Position numbers and translations under genes: made by a program. A stretch of 64,000 nt of DNA. Source: Jiangella alba (GTDB taxonomy: Bacteria > Actinomycetota > Actinomycetes > Jiangellales > Jiangellaceae). Below the pieces are notes generated by a model. It worked only from the letters and a program-made list of their open reading frames with translations, had not been told where the DNA came from and ran no database searches. Shown here piece by piece: positions 16,992 through 25,601 of the stretch. The stretch covers positions 310,001 through 374,000 of the forward strand of contig NZ_FNUC01000004.1 of the NCBI RefSeq assembly GCF_900106035.1, written 5' to 3'. Position 1 is the stretch's first letter. Each line of letters begins with the position of its first letter.

Positions 16992-17669
16992 ATGACTGCT
17001 CGGCCGCTCTCCGAACTCGTCGATCCCGGCTGGGCGCGCGCCCTCGAACCGGTCGCCCCGCGCATCGCCGCCATGGGCGAGTTCCTGCGCGCCGAGCTGG
17101 CCGCCGGCCGCACCTATCTCCCCTCCGGGCCCAACGTCCTGCGCGCGTTCACCCAGCCGTTCGACGACGTCCGGGTGCTCATCGTGGGCCAGGACCCGTA
17201 CCCGACGCCGGGCCACGCCGTCGGGCTGAGCTTCTCGGTGGCGCCGGAGGTGCGGCCGCTACCGCCGAGCCTCGTCAACATCTTCCAGGAGTACGCCGCC
17301 GACCTCGGCCACCCGGCGCCCGCCAACGGCGACCTCACCCCGTGGACCGAGCACGGTGTGCTGCTGCTCAACCGAGCCCTGACGGTGGCGCCGAGAAATC
17401 CCGGCGCGCACCGGGGAAAGGGGTGGGAAGAAGTCACCGAGCAAGCCATCCGGGCGCTCGTCGGACGTGGAACGCCTTTCGTGGCCATCCTCTGGGGTCG
17501 CGATGCGAGAAATCTCCGGCCACTACTTGGTAACGTTCCATGCATTGAGTCGGCCCACCCGAGCCCCATGTCGGCACGCAACGGTTTCTTCGGCTCACGC
17601 CCGTTCAGTAGGGCAAACGAGCTCCTGCAGGGGCTGGGCGCACCGCCCGTCGACTGGAAGCTGCCCTGA
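16992..17669 (+). CDS. ung: Uracil-DNA glycosylase, family 1
   Basis: This base-excision repair enzyme removes uracil from DNA. The 225-residue protein has the water-activating motif [17 protein letters not shown] (catalytic Asp), the uracil-recognition Asn in LLLNRALTV and the minor-groove loop [24 protein letters not shown] ends ten bases before the ATG, so transcription probably starts within a few bases of translation. A second, unrelated uracil-DNA glycosylase (UdgX) is encoded at 32940. Confidence 0.96.
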   Translation: MTARPLSELVDPGWARALEPVAPRIAAMGEFLRAELAAGRTYLPSGPNVLRAFTQPFDDVRVLIVGQDPYPTPGHAVGLSFSVAPEVRPLPPSLVNIFQEYAADLGHPAPANGDLTPWTEHGVLLLNRALTVAPRNPGAHRGKGWEEVTEQAIRALVGRGTPFVAILWGRDARNLRPLLGNVPCIESAHPSPMSARNGFFGSRPFSRANELLQGLGAPPVDWKLP

Positions 17670-17794
17670 CACGTCGCGTTCACAAAGTGGGATACACACT
17701 TGTGCAACTAGCGTTCGATCATCGTATGCTTCCCGGCGCGGGCCCAAGGTGGTACTGTTTCCGCGGTTGCAGTAACAGTTCCTCGCACGTCCTT

Positions 17795-17826
17795 GAACGC
17801 CCGTGGGATGTTATCGCGGGCGTTTT
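17795..17826 (+). terminator. Terminator-like hairpin inside the cold-shock leader
   Basis: AACGCCCG (17795-17802) pairs with CGGGCGTT (17816-17823) around a 13-base loop and runs into a five-T tract (17822-17826). The next base pairs are strong and the T tract is rare in this GC-rich genome. It lies about 105 bases before the cold-shock start codon, so it may attenuate that transcript or end a small leader RNA. Confidence 0.6.
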
Positions 17827-17930
17827 TCGCTTCTCTGTGCCTCCAGCACTGTGGTAGCGGGAGACGGCGGCAGCAACCCGGAGGTCGCACGGTGCGGCCT
17901 TCGTCACCGTCCCGTAGGAGGACACGGCAC

Positions 17931-18134
17931 ATGGCACAGGGAACCGTCAAGTGGTTCAACGCCGAGAAGGGCTTCGGCTTCATCGCACAGGACAACGGCG
18001 AGCCGGACGTCTTCGTGCACTACTCGGCGATTCAGTCCGACGGCTACCGCACGCTGGACGAGAACCAGCGGGTGGAGTTCGAGATCACCCAGGGCCCGAA
18101 GGGCCCGCAGGCTGACGCGGTTCGTCCGGTCTGA
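17931..18134 (+). CDS. Cold-shock protein (CspA family)
   Basis: This 67-residue single cold-shock domain binds single-stranded nucleic acid and acts as an RNA chaperone. RNP1-like KGFGFI and RNP2-like VFVHYSAI are present, and [10 protein letters not shown] opens the protein. TAGGAGGA provides a strong ribosome-binding site eight bases before the ATG. The 260-base upstream gap suggests a long untranslated leader with regulatory structure, as in other csp genes. Confidence 0.96.
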   Translation: MAQGTVKWFNAEKGFGFIAQDNGEPDVFVHYSAIQSDGYRTLDENQRVEFEITQGPKGPQADAVRPV

Positions 18135-18150
18135 TCAACCTGTCGCTCCG

Positions 18151-18183
18151 CTGCCCCCGCACCTCTCGCAGGTACGGGGGCAG
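18151..18183 (+). terminator. Hairpin terminator after the cold-shock gene
   Basis: CTGCCCCCG plus ACC pair with GGT plus CGGGGGCAG around a seven-base loop, with one C-A mismatch in the stem. It starts 17 bases after the stop codon. There is no T tract. Confidence 0.75.
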
Positions 18184-18394
18184 CGGTGCGTCCGGGCCCG
18201 GTTCGGTCGCGGTCCGGACCGCCCACCACGCCCCATCCGCCCTGTTCAGCGACTCCGCCCGCGGCCGCTGCCGAGGAGTAGACGGACCTTTCTGTTCGGG
18301 AGGGGGTTGATAACGAACGCGTAACTGTGATTCGGTGGGAGGCACGTGGTCAAGCAATCGCCACTTCCGCTTCATTCTGGATGAGGTGTAGGCC

Positions 18395-19195
18395 GTGCAG
18401 ACCCACGTTCTCGCGACGACGGACAACCACCAGCACCAGAAGGCCGACCGTCACGAACTCACCAACGACCTGCTCCGGCGGGCCGCCACGAGTTCCGGCC
18501 GGCAGCGTCAGCGCCTCATCGACGAGGTCGTTCTCCTTCACCTGAAGCTGGCCGAGTCGATCGCCCGGCGCTACTCCGGGCGCGGCATCGAGCGCGACGA
18601 CCTCCTGCAGGTCGCCAGCCTCGGCCTGGTCAACGCCGCGCAGCGGTACGACCCCGACCGCGGCAGGGACTTCGTGTCCTTCGCGGTCCCCACCATCACC
18701 GGCGAGGTCAAGCGGTACTTCCGCGACCACGGCTGGACGGTCCGGCCGCCGCGCCGGGTCCAGGAGCTGCACGCCCGGGTCACCGCCGCCACGGCGGAGA
18801 TCTCACAGGCCAAGGGCGCGGCTCCCACACCGGCCGAGCTGGCCGAGCACCTCGATGTCGAACTGGAGGACGTCTTGGAGGCCCGCGCGTCGCACGAGTG
18901 CTTCACGGTGGCCTCCATCGACTACCGCGGCACCGGCGGCGAGGAGACCCCACTGGCCGAGACGCTCGGCCAGGACGACGACGGCTTCGCCCGCGCCGAG
19001 GCCGTGGTCGCGCTGGCCCCGGCCTGCCGCGACCTGAAGCAGCGCGACCGCCAGATTCTGTACCTGCGCTTCTTCAAGGGCTGGACCCAGCAGGAGATCG
19101 CCAAGGAGCTCGGCGTCACCCAGATGCAGGTGTCGCGGCTGCTGGCCCGCATCCTGACCCAGCTGCGCGCCCGGGTCGGCGCCGCCGCGGCCTAG
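18395..19195 (+). CDS. RNA polymerase sigma factor, SigB/SigF family
   Basis: This 266-residue alternative sigma factor is of the stress/differentiation class. Region 2 spans about 45-110 (LLQVASLGLVNAAQRYDPDR; FVSFAVPTITGEVKRYFRD), region 3 about 125-190, and region 4 about 210-260 (LKQRDRQILYLRFFKGWTQQ, QMQVSRLLARIL). The GTG start is taken as the first residue before the conserved core. No anti-sigma gene is adjacent; a STAS protein lies 2 kb away. Its stop codon overlaps that of the convergent LysR gene by three bases. Confidence 0.93.
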   Translation: MQTHVLATTDNHQHQKADRHELTNDLLRRAATSSGRQRQRLIDEVVLLHLKLAESIARRYSGRGIERDDLLQVASLGLVNAAQRYDPDRGRDFVSFAVPTITGEVKRYFRDHGWTVRPPRRVQELHARVTAATAEISQAKGAAPTPAELAEHLDVELEDVLEARASHECFTVASIDYRGTGGEETPLAETLGQDDDGFARAEAVVALAPACRDLKQRDRQILYLRFFKGWTQQEIAKELGVTQMQVSRLLARILTQLRARVGAAAA

Positions 19196-20070
19196 GGTGC
19201 CCGCAGCAGCCCGAGCAGGCGGTCGACGGCGACCCCGCGACGCTGGGCGGCCGGCAGCGCGACGGAGACCGCCCAGCGCGGCAGGGCGTCCTCGACCTGG
19301 AGGACGTCCAGCCCCTGGGCGGCCCGCTTGCGGGTGACGTGCTCGGGCACCAGCGCGACGCCGAGGCCGTGGCCGACGAGGTCGAGCAGTGTGTGGACGT
19401 CGTTGACCTCCATGGTCACCCGGCGGTCCAGGCCGGCCGCGGCGAACGCGGCGTCGGCCAGTTGCCGGGCGCCCCACTCCTCCTGGAAGTCGACGAACGC
19501 CGTGCCGTGCAGGCGGTCCAGCCCGATGCTGCCGCGCCCGGCCAGGGGGTGGTCCGGGCGGCACAGGACGACCATGCCCTCGGCGCCGAGCGGGATGAGG
19601 TCGACGCCCTCCGGCGGCGGCGCGACGACCGGCAGGAACGCGACGTCGAGGACGCCGGTCCGGACGCCGTCGAGCAGCGCGGCCGAGCCGGCCTGGTCGA
19701 GGCGCACCTCCACGCCGGCGTGCGCGGACCGGAACCGGGCCAGCAGGCCGGGGACGTCGACGGCGCCCAGGCACTGCTCGGCGCCGATGCGCACCGTGCC
19801 GCGCAGCAGGCCGTTGACGGCGGCCACGGCCTCGCGCGCCGCCTCGACCGACGCCAAGGTGCGGCGCGACTCCGCCAGCAGCGCACGGCCCGCCTCGGTG
19901 AGGCTGACCTGCCGGGTGTTGCGGTGGAACAGCGCCGCTCCCAGCTCGCGCTCCAACGTCCGGATGGACGCCGACAGCCCGGACTGGCTGATGATCAGCC
20001 GCTGCGCCGCCCGGGTGAAGTGACCCTCCTCGGCGACGGCGACGAAATGCTCCAAGTGCCGCAGTTCCAC
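19192..20070 (-). CDS. LysR-family transcriptional regulator
   Basis: This 292-residue protein has the LysR N-terminal helix-turn-helix (ELRHLEHFVAVAEEGHFTRA, SQSGLSASIRTLE) and a periplasmic-binding-fold effector domain (about 90-290). The GTG at 20070 is chosen because the family starts here (VELRHLEHF); upstream codons are not conserved-looking. It is divergent from the aldo/keto reductase gene, with a dyad between them, so it most likely controls that gene and itself. Confidence 0.93.
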   Translation of the reverse strand: MELRHLEHFVAVAEEGHFTRAAQRLIISQSGLSASIRTLERELGAALFHRNTRQVSLTEAGRALLAESRRTLASVEAAREAVAAVNGLLRGTVRIGAEQCLGAVDVPGLLARFRSAHAGVEVRLDQAGSAALLDGVRTGVLDVAFLPVVAPPPEGVDLIPLGAEGMVVLCRPDHPLAGRGSIGLDRLHGTAFVDFQEEWGARQLADAAFAAAGLDRRVTMEVNDVHTLLDLVGHGLGVALVPEHVTRKRAAQGLDVLQVEDALPRWAVSVALPAAQRRGVAVDRLLGLLRAP

Positions 20071-20072
20071 GA

Positions 20073-20093
20073 TTGAGAATCGTAGCTTCTGAA
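20073..20093. promoter_or_regulatory. LysR-type operator dyad
   Basis: TTGAGAA and TTCTGAA form a 7-7-7 interrupted dyad with one mismatch. It begins three bases upstream of the LysR GTG start and 85 bases before the divergent reductase gene. The T-N11-A character and location fit a LysR autoregulatory site. Confidence 0.5.
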
Positions 20094-20177
20094 TTCGTTC
20101 GGGTTCTCCTGTTGGACACACCGAGCAGCCCGCACGAAGACTGGACCCACACACCCGATCCCCGGAGGTCCCTTCCC

Positions 20178-21032
20178 ATGCAGTTCCGCCGCATCGGCGA
20201 CGTCCAGGTCAGCGCCATCGGGCTGGGCGGCATGCCCATGTCCATCGAGGGCCGGCCCGACGAGTCCCGCTCGATCGCCACGATCCACGCGGCCCTCGAC
20301 GCCGGCGTCACGTTCATCGACACCGCCGACGCCTACCACCTGCACGCCGACGAGGTGGGCCACAACGAGACGCTGATCGCCACGGCGCTGGCGAGCTACG
20401 GCGGCGACACGTCCGGCGTCCTCGTCGCCACGAAGGGCGGCCACCTGCGCCCCGGCGACGGCACGTGGTCGCGCAACGGCGCACCGGACTATCTGAAGCG
20501 GGCCTGCGACGCGTCGCTGAAGCGCCTGGGCGTCGACGCGATCGGCCTCTACCAGTTCCACCGGCCCGACCCCTACGTCCCGTACGAGGAGTCCGTCGGC
20601 GCCCTGCGCGACCTGCTCGACGACGGCAAGATCCGCATGGCCGGCATCTCGAACGCCAACCCTGAGCAGATCGCGCTCGCCGACGACGTGCTGGGCGGCC
20701 GCCTGGTGTCGGTGCAGAACCAGTTCTCGCCGCGGTTCCGCAGCAGCGAGCCGGAACTGGAGCTGTGCGACCGACGCGGCATCGCGTTCCTGCCGTGGAG
20801 CCCGCTCGGCGGCATCTCCCGCGCCGGCGACCTCGGCTCGGCGCACGAGCCGTTCGCCCGCGTGGCCGCCGCGCACGGCGTCAGCCCGCAGCAGGTGTGC
20901 CTCGCCTGGATGCTGGCGAAGAGCGAGCACGTGATCCCGATTCCGGGGTCGAGCCGGCCGGAGACGATCCGCGACTCCGCCGCGGCCGTCGACCTCGTGC
21001 TCTCGCCGGAGGAGCTGGCCACGCTCGGCTGA
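20178..21032 (+). CDS. Aldo/keto reductase
   Basis: This NADPH-dependent oxidoreductase of the (beta/alpha)8 AKR superfamily has 284 aa. Catalytic residues are visible in FIDTADAYH (Asp, Tyr) and VATKGGH (Lys), and the cofactor end reads IPIPGSSRPETIRDS. The ATG at 20178 is supported by GGAGG nine bases upstream. It is divergent from a LysR regulator gene. The physiological substrate is unknown. Confidence 0.92.
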   Translation: MQFRRIGDVQVSAIGLGGMPMSIEGRPDESRSIATIHAALDAGVTFIDTADAYHLHADEVGHNETLIATALASYGGDTSGVLVATKGGHLRPGDGTWSRNGAPDYLKRACDASLKRLGVDAIGLYQFHRPDPYVPYEESVGALRDLLDDGKIRMAGISNANPEQIALADDVLGGRLVSVQNQFSPRFRSSEPELELCDRRGIAFLPWSPLGGISRAGDLGSAHEPFARVAAAHGVSPQQVCLAWMLAKSEHVIPIPGSSRPETIRDSAAAVDLVLSPEELATLG

Positions 21033-21086
21033 GGTGGCTCAGGAGCGGCGGTGGACGGCGTGCTGGCGTCGTCCACCGCCCGGTGC

Positions 21087-21458
21087 TCAGGCGAGCCGGG
21101 CGAGCCCGGCCTGGCGCTCGGACATGGACGCCTCGAGGGCGTCGCCGATCTCGGTGTAGCAGCGGGGCGCGGGTCCGGCCGCAGACCGCTCCAACTGGGC
21201 GCGCACCCCGAGGTCGCGGGTGACGACGCAGACGCCGCCGCCTCTCGCGTGGATGCGCTGGTGCAACCCGACCAGCACCGTCGCCGCCAACGGCTCGACC
21301 GAGCCGGCCCGGCCCAGGTCGACGACGACGTGACGGCTCTCGGCGGCACTGGCGGCCCACCGGATCTCGTCGGCCAGCGCGGCGTCGAGATCGCCGGGAA
21401 CGGTCAGGATCGTGCAGCCACCGAAGTCGCGGGCCTGCACAGCGACGTCGTTGCTCAC
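21087..21458 (-). CDS. STAS-domain protein (anti-sigma factor antagonist type)
   Basis: This 123-residue protein is a stand-alone STAS domain. The beta-strand ARDFGGCTILTVPGDLD leads into HVVVDLGRAGSVEPLAATV, where the serine sits at the usual phosphorylated position. Such proteins release sigma factors by binding anti-sigma kinases. It lies 2 kb from the SigB/F-type sigma gene, but no kinase is nearby, so the partner is uncertain. The GTG start at 21458 follows a weak purine-rich stretch. Confidence 0.75.
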   Translation of the reverse strand: MSNDVAVQARDFGGCTILTVPGDLDAALADEIRWAASAAESRHVVVDLGRAGSVEPLAATVLVGLHQRIHARGGGVCVVTRDLGVRAQLERSAAGPAPRCYTEIGDALEASMSERQAGLARLA

Positions 21459-21830
21459 GGACGCTTCACCACCATCGGTTCGGGAGGCCTGGACTCCACC
21501 CCGAGTCCTGCCAAGCCTCCAGTGGTCGGCACCCAACGCGGGGACGAGGTGCCGATGTCATCCGACGCCTACCTTTACTGAGCGTCGTGCGGACTGTCAA
21601 GGTCTCCCTGGATCAACACGAGGACGTCACTCTGGCACGGCGAGCGCCCGGAAGCAAGATCCTTTGCGCTGGCAATCGATCGCGTCGCAACCTCGATGCA
21701 ACCGTCCACCCGGGTCGCGGGTCATCAGATACGGCGGGCCGGCGTGCCCGTCACGGGGGTGCCCGCGCCGATCCGGCGCACCGGGTGGCCGGGCCCGCGT
21801 CCCGAACGCGGGCCCGGACTCCCTCGGCGG
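21459..21830. other. Intergenic region between the STAS gene and cutA
   Basis: This 370-base gap holds no open frame with coding character. It must contain the promoter of the STAS gene, and the cutA 3' end borders it. I see no clear hairpin, repeat or RNA gene. Confidence 0.5.
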
Positions 21831-22148
21831 TCAGCTCGACTCGGCGTCGACCCAGGCCAGGTACGGTTCGCTGCCGCCGACGATGGGCGTGACGACGACC
21901 TCCGGCAGGTCGTACGGATGCACCTCGCGCAGGTGCGCCGTCAGCGCCTCCGCACGGGCCGCCGTGGTCTTGATCTCGACCCGCCACTCGGGCTCCGTCC
22001 GCACCTCGCCCTCCCACCGGTAGACGCTGGTGACGGGGACGAGCTGCGCGCAGGCCCCGAGCCGCGCCGCGACGACACCGGCGGCCAGTTCGCGCGCCGC
22101 CTCCTCGTCGTCGACCGTCGTCGTGACGATGACCTGACCACTGGACAT
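21831..22148 (-). CDS. cutA: CutA divalent-cation tolerance protein
   Basis: This 105-residue trimer-forming CutA1 protein has GACAQLVPVTSVYRWEGEV and HPYDLPEVV, the two signature blocks. CutA was linked to copper tolerance in E. coli, but its general role is unclear. The ATG at 22148 is preceded by TAGGCT at -13 to -8 (22156-22161), so the transcript may be leaderless. It is divergent from padR, 77 bases apart. Confidence 0.93.
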   Translation of the reverse strand: MSSGQVIVTTTVDDEEAARELAAGVVAARLGACAQLVPVTSVYRWEGEVRTEPEWRVEIKTTAARAEALTAHLREVHPYDLPEVVVTPIVGGSEPYLAWVDAESS

Positions 22149-22162
22149 GCTTCGCAGCCTAG

Positions 22163-22207
22163 TTGACAACGCCCACTCGGAGGCGAATACTCGAAGTCGA
22201 GTATTCG
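22163..22207 (+). promoter_or_regulatory. padR promoter with overlapping palindromic operator
   Basis: A perfect -35 TTGACA (22163-22168) is followed after 17 bases by AATACT as the -10. The -10 lies in a 24-base palindrome (22184-22207): two 11-base arms (CGAATACTCGA and its complement) around a two-base centre. Binding there would block RNA polymerase, as expected for PadR autoregulation; the site could also affect cutA. Confidence 0.7.
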
Positions 22208-22225
22208 AACGAGCGAGGAGGCGTC

Positions 22226-22909
22226 GTGGCCGCGACCCGTCCGTCCAACCCGCTGGCGCTGGCCGTGCTCGTGCTGCTGGCGGAGCGGCCGATGCACCCG
22301 TACGAGATGTCCAGCACCATGCGCGAGCGGCGCAAGGAAGACAGCATCAAGCTGAACTACGGCTCGCTGTACTCCGTCGTCGAGTCGCTGCAGAAGCGCG
22401 GGCTGATCGAGGCGGCCGAGACGGTGCGCGAGGGCCGGCGGCCGGAGCGGACCGTCTACGCCATCACCGAGTCCGGCAGCCAGGTCATGGTCGACTGGAT
22501 GGTCGAGCTGCTGAGCACGCCGAAGAAGGAGTTCACCCAGTTCGAGGCCGCGTTGTCGCTGGCCGGCGCGCTGCCGCCGGACGAAGTGATCGAGCTGCTC
22601 GGCCAGCGCCTGCGCAACCTGCGCTTCCAGCAGAAGGCGGTCGACGCGATGTTCGAGGAGGCGAAGGTGGTCGGGCTGCCGCGGCTGTTCATGATCGAGG
22701 CCGAGTTCTCCGCCGCGCTGCTCGCGGCCGAGACCGCGTTCGTCGAGAACCTGCTGGCCGACCTCCGCGACGGCAGCCTCGGCGGGTTCGCCATGTGGCA
22801 GCGCATGCACGAGCTGCGCCGCGACGGCGTGCCGCCGGAGGAGATCGAGGCGAAGCTCAGCGCCGAGTTCGCCGACGACCTCGCGTTCGGCCGCGACGAG
22901 GGCACGTAA
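22226..22909 (+). CDS. PadR-family transcriptional regulator
   Basis: This 227-residue PadR-s2-type regulator has the winged helix (about 10-90: ALAVLVLLAERPMHPYEMS, YGSLYSVVESLQKRGLIEA, RTVYAITESG) followed by a long helical dimerisation domain. The GTG is supported by GAGGAGG six bases before it. A palindrome overlaps its promoter. The ABC exporter genes follow after a strong hairpin, and PadR proteins often repress such exporters. Confidence 0.93.
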   Translation: MAATRPSNPLALAVLVLLAERPMHPYEMSSTMRERRKEDSIKLNYGSLYSVVESLQKRGLIEAAETVREGRRPERTVYAITESGSQVMVDWMVELLSTPKKEFTQFEAALSLAGALPPDEVIELLGQRLRNLRFQQKAVDAMFEEAKVVGLPRLFMIEAEFSAALLAAETAFVENLLADLRDGSLGGFAMWQRMHELRRDGVPPEEIEAKLSAEFADDLAFGRDEGT

Positions 22910-22917
22910 CGAGCAAC

Positions 22918-22957
22918 GGCTCCCGGCCACGGTGCTGCAACACCACGGCCGGGAGCC
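22918..22957 (+). terminator. Hairpin terminator between padR and the ABC exporter genes
   Basis: A 17-base stem with two adjacent mismatches (GGCTCCCGGCC...GGCCGGGAGCC) closes a six-base loop, CTGCAA. It starts nine bases after the padR stop and is followed by an A-run rather than T. The exporter genes probably have their own promoter in 22958-23070. Confidence 0.75.
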
Positions 22958-23079
22958 GATCGAAAACCAGGAACCGGAGACTCACCTCGCGGATCGCCCC
23001 GATCCCAGGTCCTGCACCACCCAGGATACGGGCGGCACCGTGCGGCACCGGTTCCTTCCCATCGGAAGGAGATCCACCC

Positions 23080-24075
23080 ATGCAGCACGCCATCGAGGCC
23101 GAGGGTCTGGTCAAGACCTACGGCAAGGGAGCGAAGGCCGTCCGGGCGCTGTCCGGCGTCGGCTTCGCGGTCCCCAGTGGCACCGTGTTCGGACTGCTCG
23201 GCCCGAACGGCGCCGGCAAGTCCACCACCACGAAGATCCTCACCACGCTCTCGACGCCCGACAGCGGCAGCGCCGTGGTCGCCGGGCTGGACGTGGCGAC
23301 GCAACCCGGCCGGGTCCGGCACGCCATCGGCTACGTCCCGCAGAAGCCGTGCTTCGACCCGACCGCCACCGGCCGCGAGAACCTCACGCTGCAGGGCCAC
23401 ATCTACGGCCTCTCGCGCTCGGACATCCGCACCCGCGGCGACCAGCTGCTGGAGCGGTTCGGGCTGGCCGACGCCGCGCACCGCGTCACGAAGACGTGGT
23501 CCGGTGGCATGCAGCGCAAGCTCGACGTGGCCCTGGCGCTCATGCACCGGCCGCGGGTGCTGTTCCTCGACGAGCCGACCACCGGCCTGGACCCCGAGGC
23601 CCGCGCCGACATGTGGGCCGAGATCTCCGGCGTCACGCAGGCCGACGGCGTCACCGTCCTGCTCACCACCCACTACCTGGAGGAGGCCGACCACCTGGCC
23701 GACCGCCTGGTCATCATCGACCGCGGCCAGGTCGTCGCCGAGGGCACGCCGGAGGAGCTGAAGGGCGGCCTCGACGGCGACACCGTCCAGGTCGAGCTGG
23801 CCGACCCGGGTCAGCAGCTCGCCGCCCGGACCGCCATCGCCGCCGTCCGCGGCGTCGGTGAGGTCGGCGTCGACGGCGCCCGGCTGCACGCCAGCGTCGG
23901 CAACGGCGCTGCGACGCTGCCCGGGCTGCTCGCCGCGCTGGAGGGCGCCGGCGTCCCGCTCGCCTCCGTCACCGTCGCCCGGCCGTCGCTGGACGACGTC
24001 TACCTGCGCCACGCCGGCCGGTCCTTCCACAGCGCCGACCGCGCCGGTCTGGCCGCGACGGAGGTGGCGGCATGA
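23080..24075 (+). CDS. ABC exporter ATP-binding protein (DrrA type)
   Basis: This 331-residue drug-export ATPase has Walker A GPNGAGKST, signature WSGGMQRKLD, Walker B VLFLDEPTTGLDP and switch His in TTHYLEEAD. A C-terminal extension of about 80 residues after residue 245 matches the DrrA family. AAGGAG precedes the ATG with suitable spacing. Its last four bases overlap the permease start (ATGA). The exported substrate is unknown; the adjacent PadR regulator suggests induction by a drug-like or phenolic compound. Confidence 0.94.
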   Translation: MQHAIEAEGLVKTYGKGAKAVRALSGVGFAVPSGTVFGLLGPNGAGKSTTTKILTTLSTPDSGSAVVAGLDVATQPGRVRHAIGYVPQKPCFDPTATGRENLTLQGHIYGLSRSDIRTRGDQLLERFGLADAAHRVTKTWSGGMQRKLDVALALMHRPRVLFLDEPTTGLDPEARADMWAEISGVTQADGVTVLLTTHYLEEADHLADRLVIIDRGQVVAEGTPEELKGGLDGDTVQVELADPGQQLAARTAIAAVRGVGEVGVDGARLHASVGNGAATLPGLLAALEGAGVPLASVTVARPSLDDVYLRHAGRSFHSADRAGLAATEVAA

Positions 24076-24896
24076 GCGCGACGCTCGCCCCCGTGGCGCC
24101 GGCCCGCCCCGACGTCCCCCGCGGCCTGGCGCTGCGGCACACGGCCTACCTGATCGCCCGCTCGCTGCGCATCCTGCGCCGCCAGCCGGTGTACCTGGCG
24201 TTCACGCTGATCCAGCCGATGGTGTGGCTGCTGCTCTTCGGCGCGCTGTTCGAGCGGGTCGCCGACCTGCCCGGCTTCGGCGGCATCTCCTACCTGGAGT
24301 ACCTCACCCCCGGCGTGGTCGTCATGACGGCGATGATGTCGGCCGGCTGGGCCGGCACCGCGTTCATCGACGACATGCAGCGCGGCGTCATGGACCGCAA
24401 CCTGACGTCGCCGGTGAGCCGGGGCGCGCTGATCACCGGCGCACTGGCCTACCAGGCGGTCGTCACGGTCGTGCAGTCGCTGATCGTGTTCGGGGTCGGT
24501 CTGCTGGCCGGTGCTCGGTACGACGGCGGCGTGGCCGGCGTGCTCGTGGTGTTGCTGTGCGCCACGCTGCTCGCGGTGATCTTCGCGGCGCTGTCCTGCG
24601 CGGTGGCGCTGACGCTGCGGTCGCAGGAGTCGTTGATCGGCGTGTCGCAGTTCCTGACGCTGCCGCTGGCGTTCATGTCGACGGTGATGATGGCGCCGGC
24701 GCTGCTGCCCGGCTGGGTCGGCACCGCCGCCCGCTACAACCCGGTCGACTGGGCCGCCCGGGCCAGCCGCGACGCGTTGCTCGGCCACCCCGACTGGTCC
24801 GCCGTCCTCGGCCGGGCCGGCCTGCTGGCCGCGCTGACGCTCGTCATGGCCTGGCTGGCGACCCGGGCGTTCCGCGCCTACCAGCGCTCGGTCTGA
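24072..24896 (+). CDS. ABC-2 type exporter permease (DrrB type)
   Basis: This 274-residue membrane partner of the upstream ATPase has six hydrophobic segments, including AFTLIQPMVWLLLFGALF. The conserved ABC-2 loop before the second half (AFIDDMQRGVMDRNLTSPVS) and a final NPVDWAARASRDAL segment are typical of DrrB. It is translationally coupled to the ATPase gene (ATGA overlap) and is convergent with the next gene. Confidence 0.93.
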   Translation: MSATLAPVAPARPDVPRGLALRHTAYLIARSLRILRRQPVYLAFTLIQPMVWLLLFGALFERVADLPGFGGISYLEYLTPGVVVMTAMMSAGWAGTAFIDDMQRGVMDRNLTSPVSRGALITGALAYQAVVTVVQSLIVFGVGLLAGARYDGGVAGVLVVLLCATLLAVIFAALSCAVALTLRSQESLIGVSQFLTLPLAFMSTVMMAPALLPGWVGTAARYNPVDWAARASRDALLGHPDWSAVLGRAGLLAALTLVMAWLATRAFRAYQRSV

Positions 24897-24906
24897 CGCG
24901 GACGGG

Positions 24907-25428
24907 TCAGGCCGCGGCGCCGAACACCCGCGCCGCGGCCCTGACCCGCAGCGTCTCGACCACCGCCGCCTGCTCGGCGGCCCGTTCCAGCAGCCGGTCG
25001 ACGCGGGCGACGTCGGGGCGGCCGCGCTCCGCGCCGACGGTGCGCAGGGTCCGCCAGCCGCTGGCCTTGCCCTCGATGCCGAGCCGCAGCATCTCCAGCT
25101 CCACGATCACACTCAGCGGTGACCGGGTCAGCAGATGGCCGTTGAACTTCAGCCGGCCGGCCAGCTCGGCGGCAGCGGCCGTGTACAGCTTGTAGCGGCG
25201 GACCGGCACCTCCAGCTCGTCCATGATCTCGACCAGCTCGTCGCGGTCGGCCCGGACGTCCGCCGCCAGGCCGGCCAGCGGCTCCTCCACCGGTCTGCCG
25301 TGCATCTTGCGAGCCAGCCGGCGCACCAACTGGACTCCGGCGGTGGCGCCGGCCAGGTGGTCGTTGAGGTAGATGCCGAGCAACTGGGGCTCCGGCCGGG
25401 TGGTCTGATCGGCTGCGGACTCGGACAC
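24907..25428 (-). CDS. Hypothetical helical protein
   Basis: I do not assign a family. The 173-residue soluble protein is predicted mostly helical: LLGIYLNDHLAGATAGVQL, then RADRDELVEIMDELEVPV, GRLKFNGHLLTRSPLSVI and a final RVDRLLERAAEQAAVVETL. The spacing resembles a four-helix, ferritin-like bundle, but no metal-ligand pattern is certain. The GTG is supported by GGGAGGAGG immediately upstream. It is a single gene convergent with the ABC permease. Confidence 0.7.
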   Translation of the reverse strand: MSESAADQTTRPEPQLLGIYLNDHLAGATAGVQLVRRLARKMHGRPVEEPLAGLAADVRADRDELVEIMDELEVPVRRYKLYTAAAAELAGRLKFNGHLLTRSPLSVIVELEMLRLGIEGKASGWRTLRTVGAERGRPDVARVDRLLERAAEQAAVVETLRVRAAARVFGAAA

Positions 25429-25601
25429 CGCGCCTCCTCCCGAATGGGCGACGTGCGTCCGCTTACCCGGTCCGGCGGCGCCCATTCGGACGCCACCGGA
25501 ACCCGGCGAAAGATTGAGGTTGCGACCCCGGCCTCCGCAGCGAACCGGGGCCGCAACCTGCACCCGACGTCGTCGTGGTACGTCGGGCGTTCTCGGGGCC
25601 C

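Noticed and set aside
21459-21830. A small RNA or riboswitch in the STAS/cutA gap
   Set aside because: No stable hairpin with a T tract or conserved motif could be found by eye.
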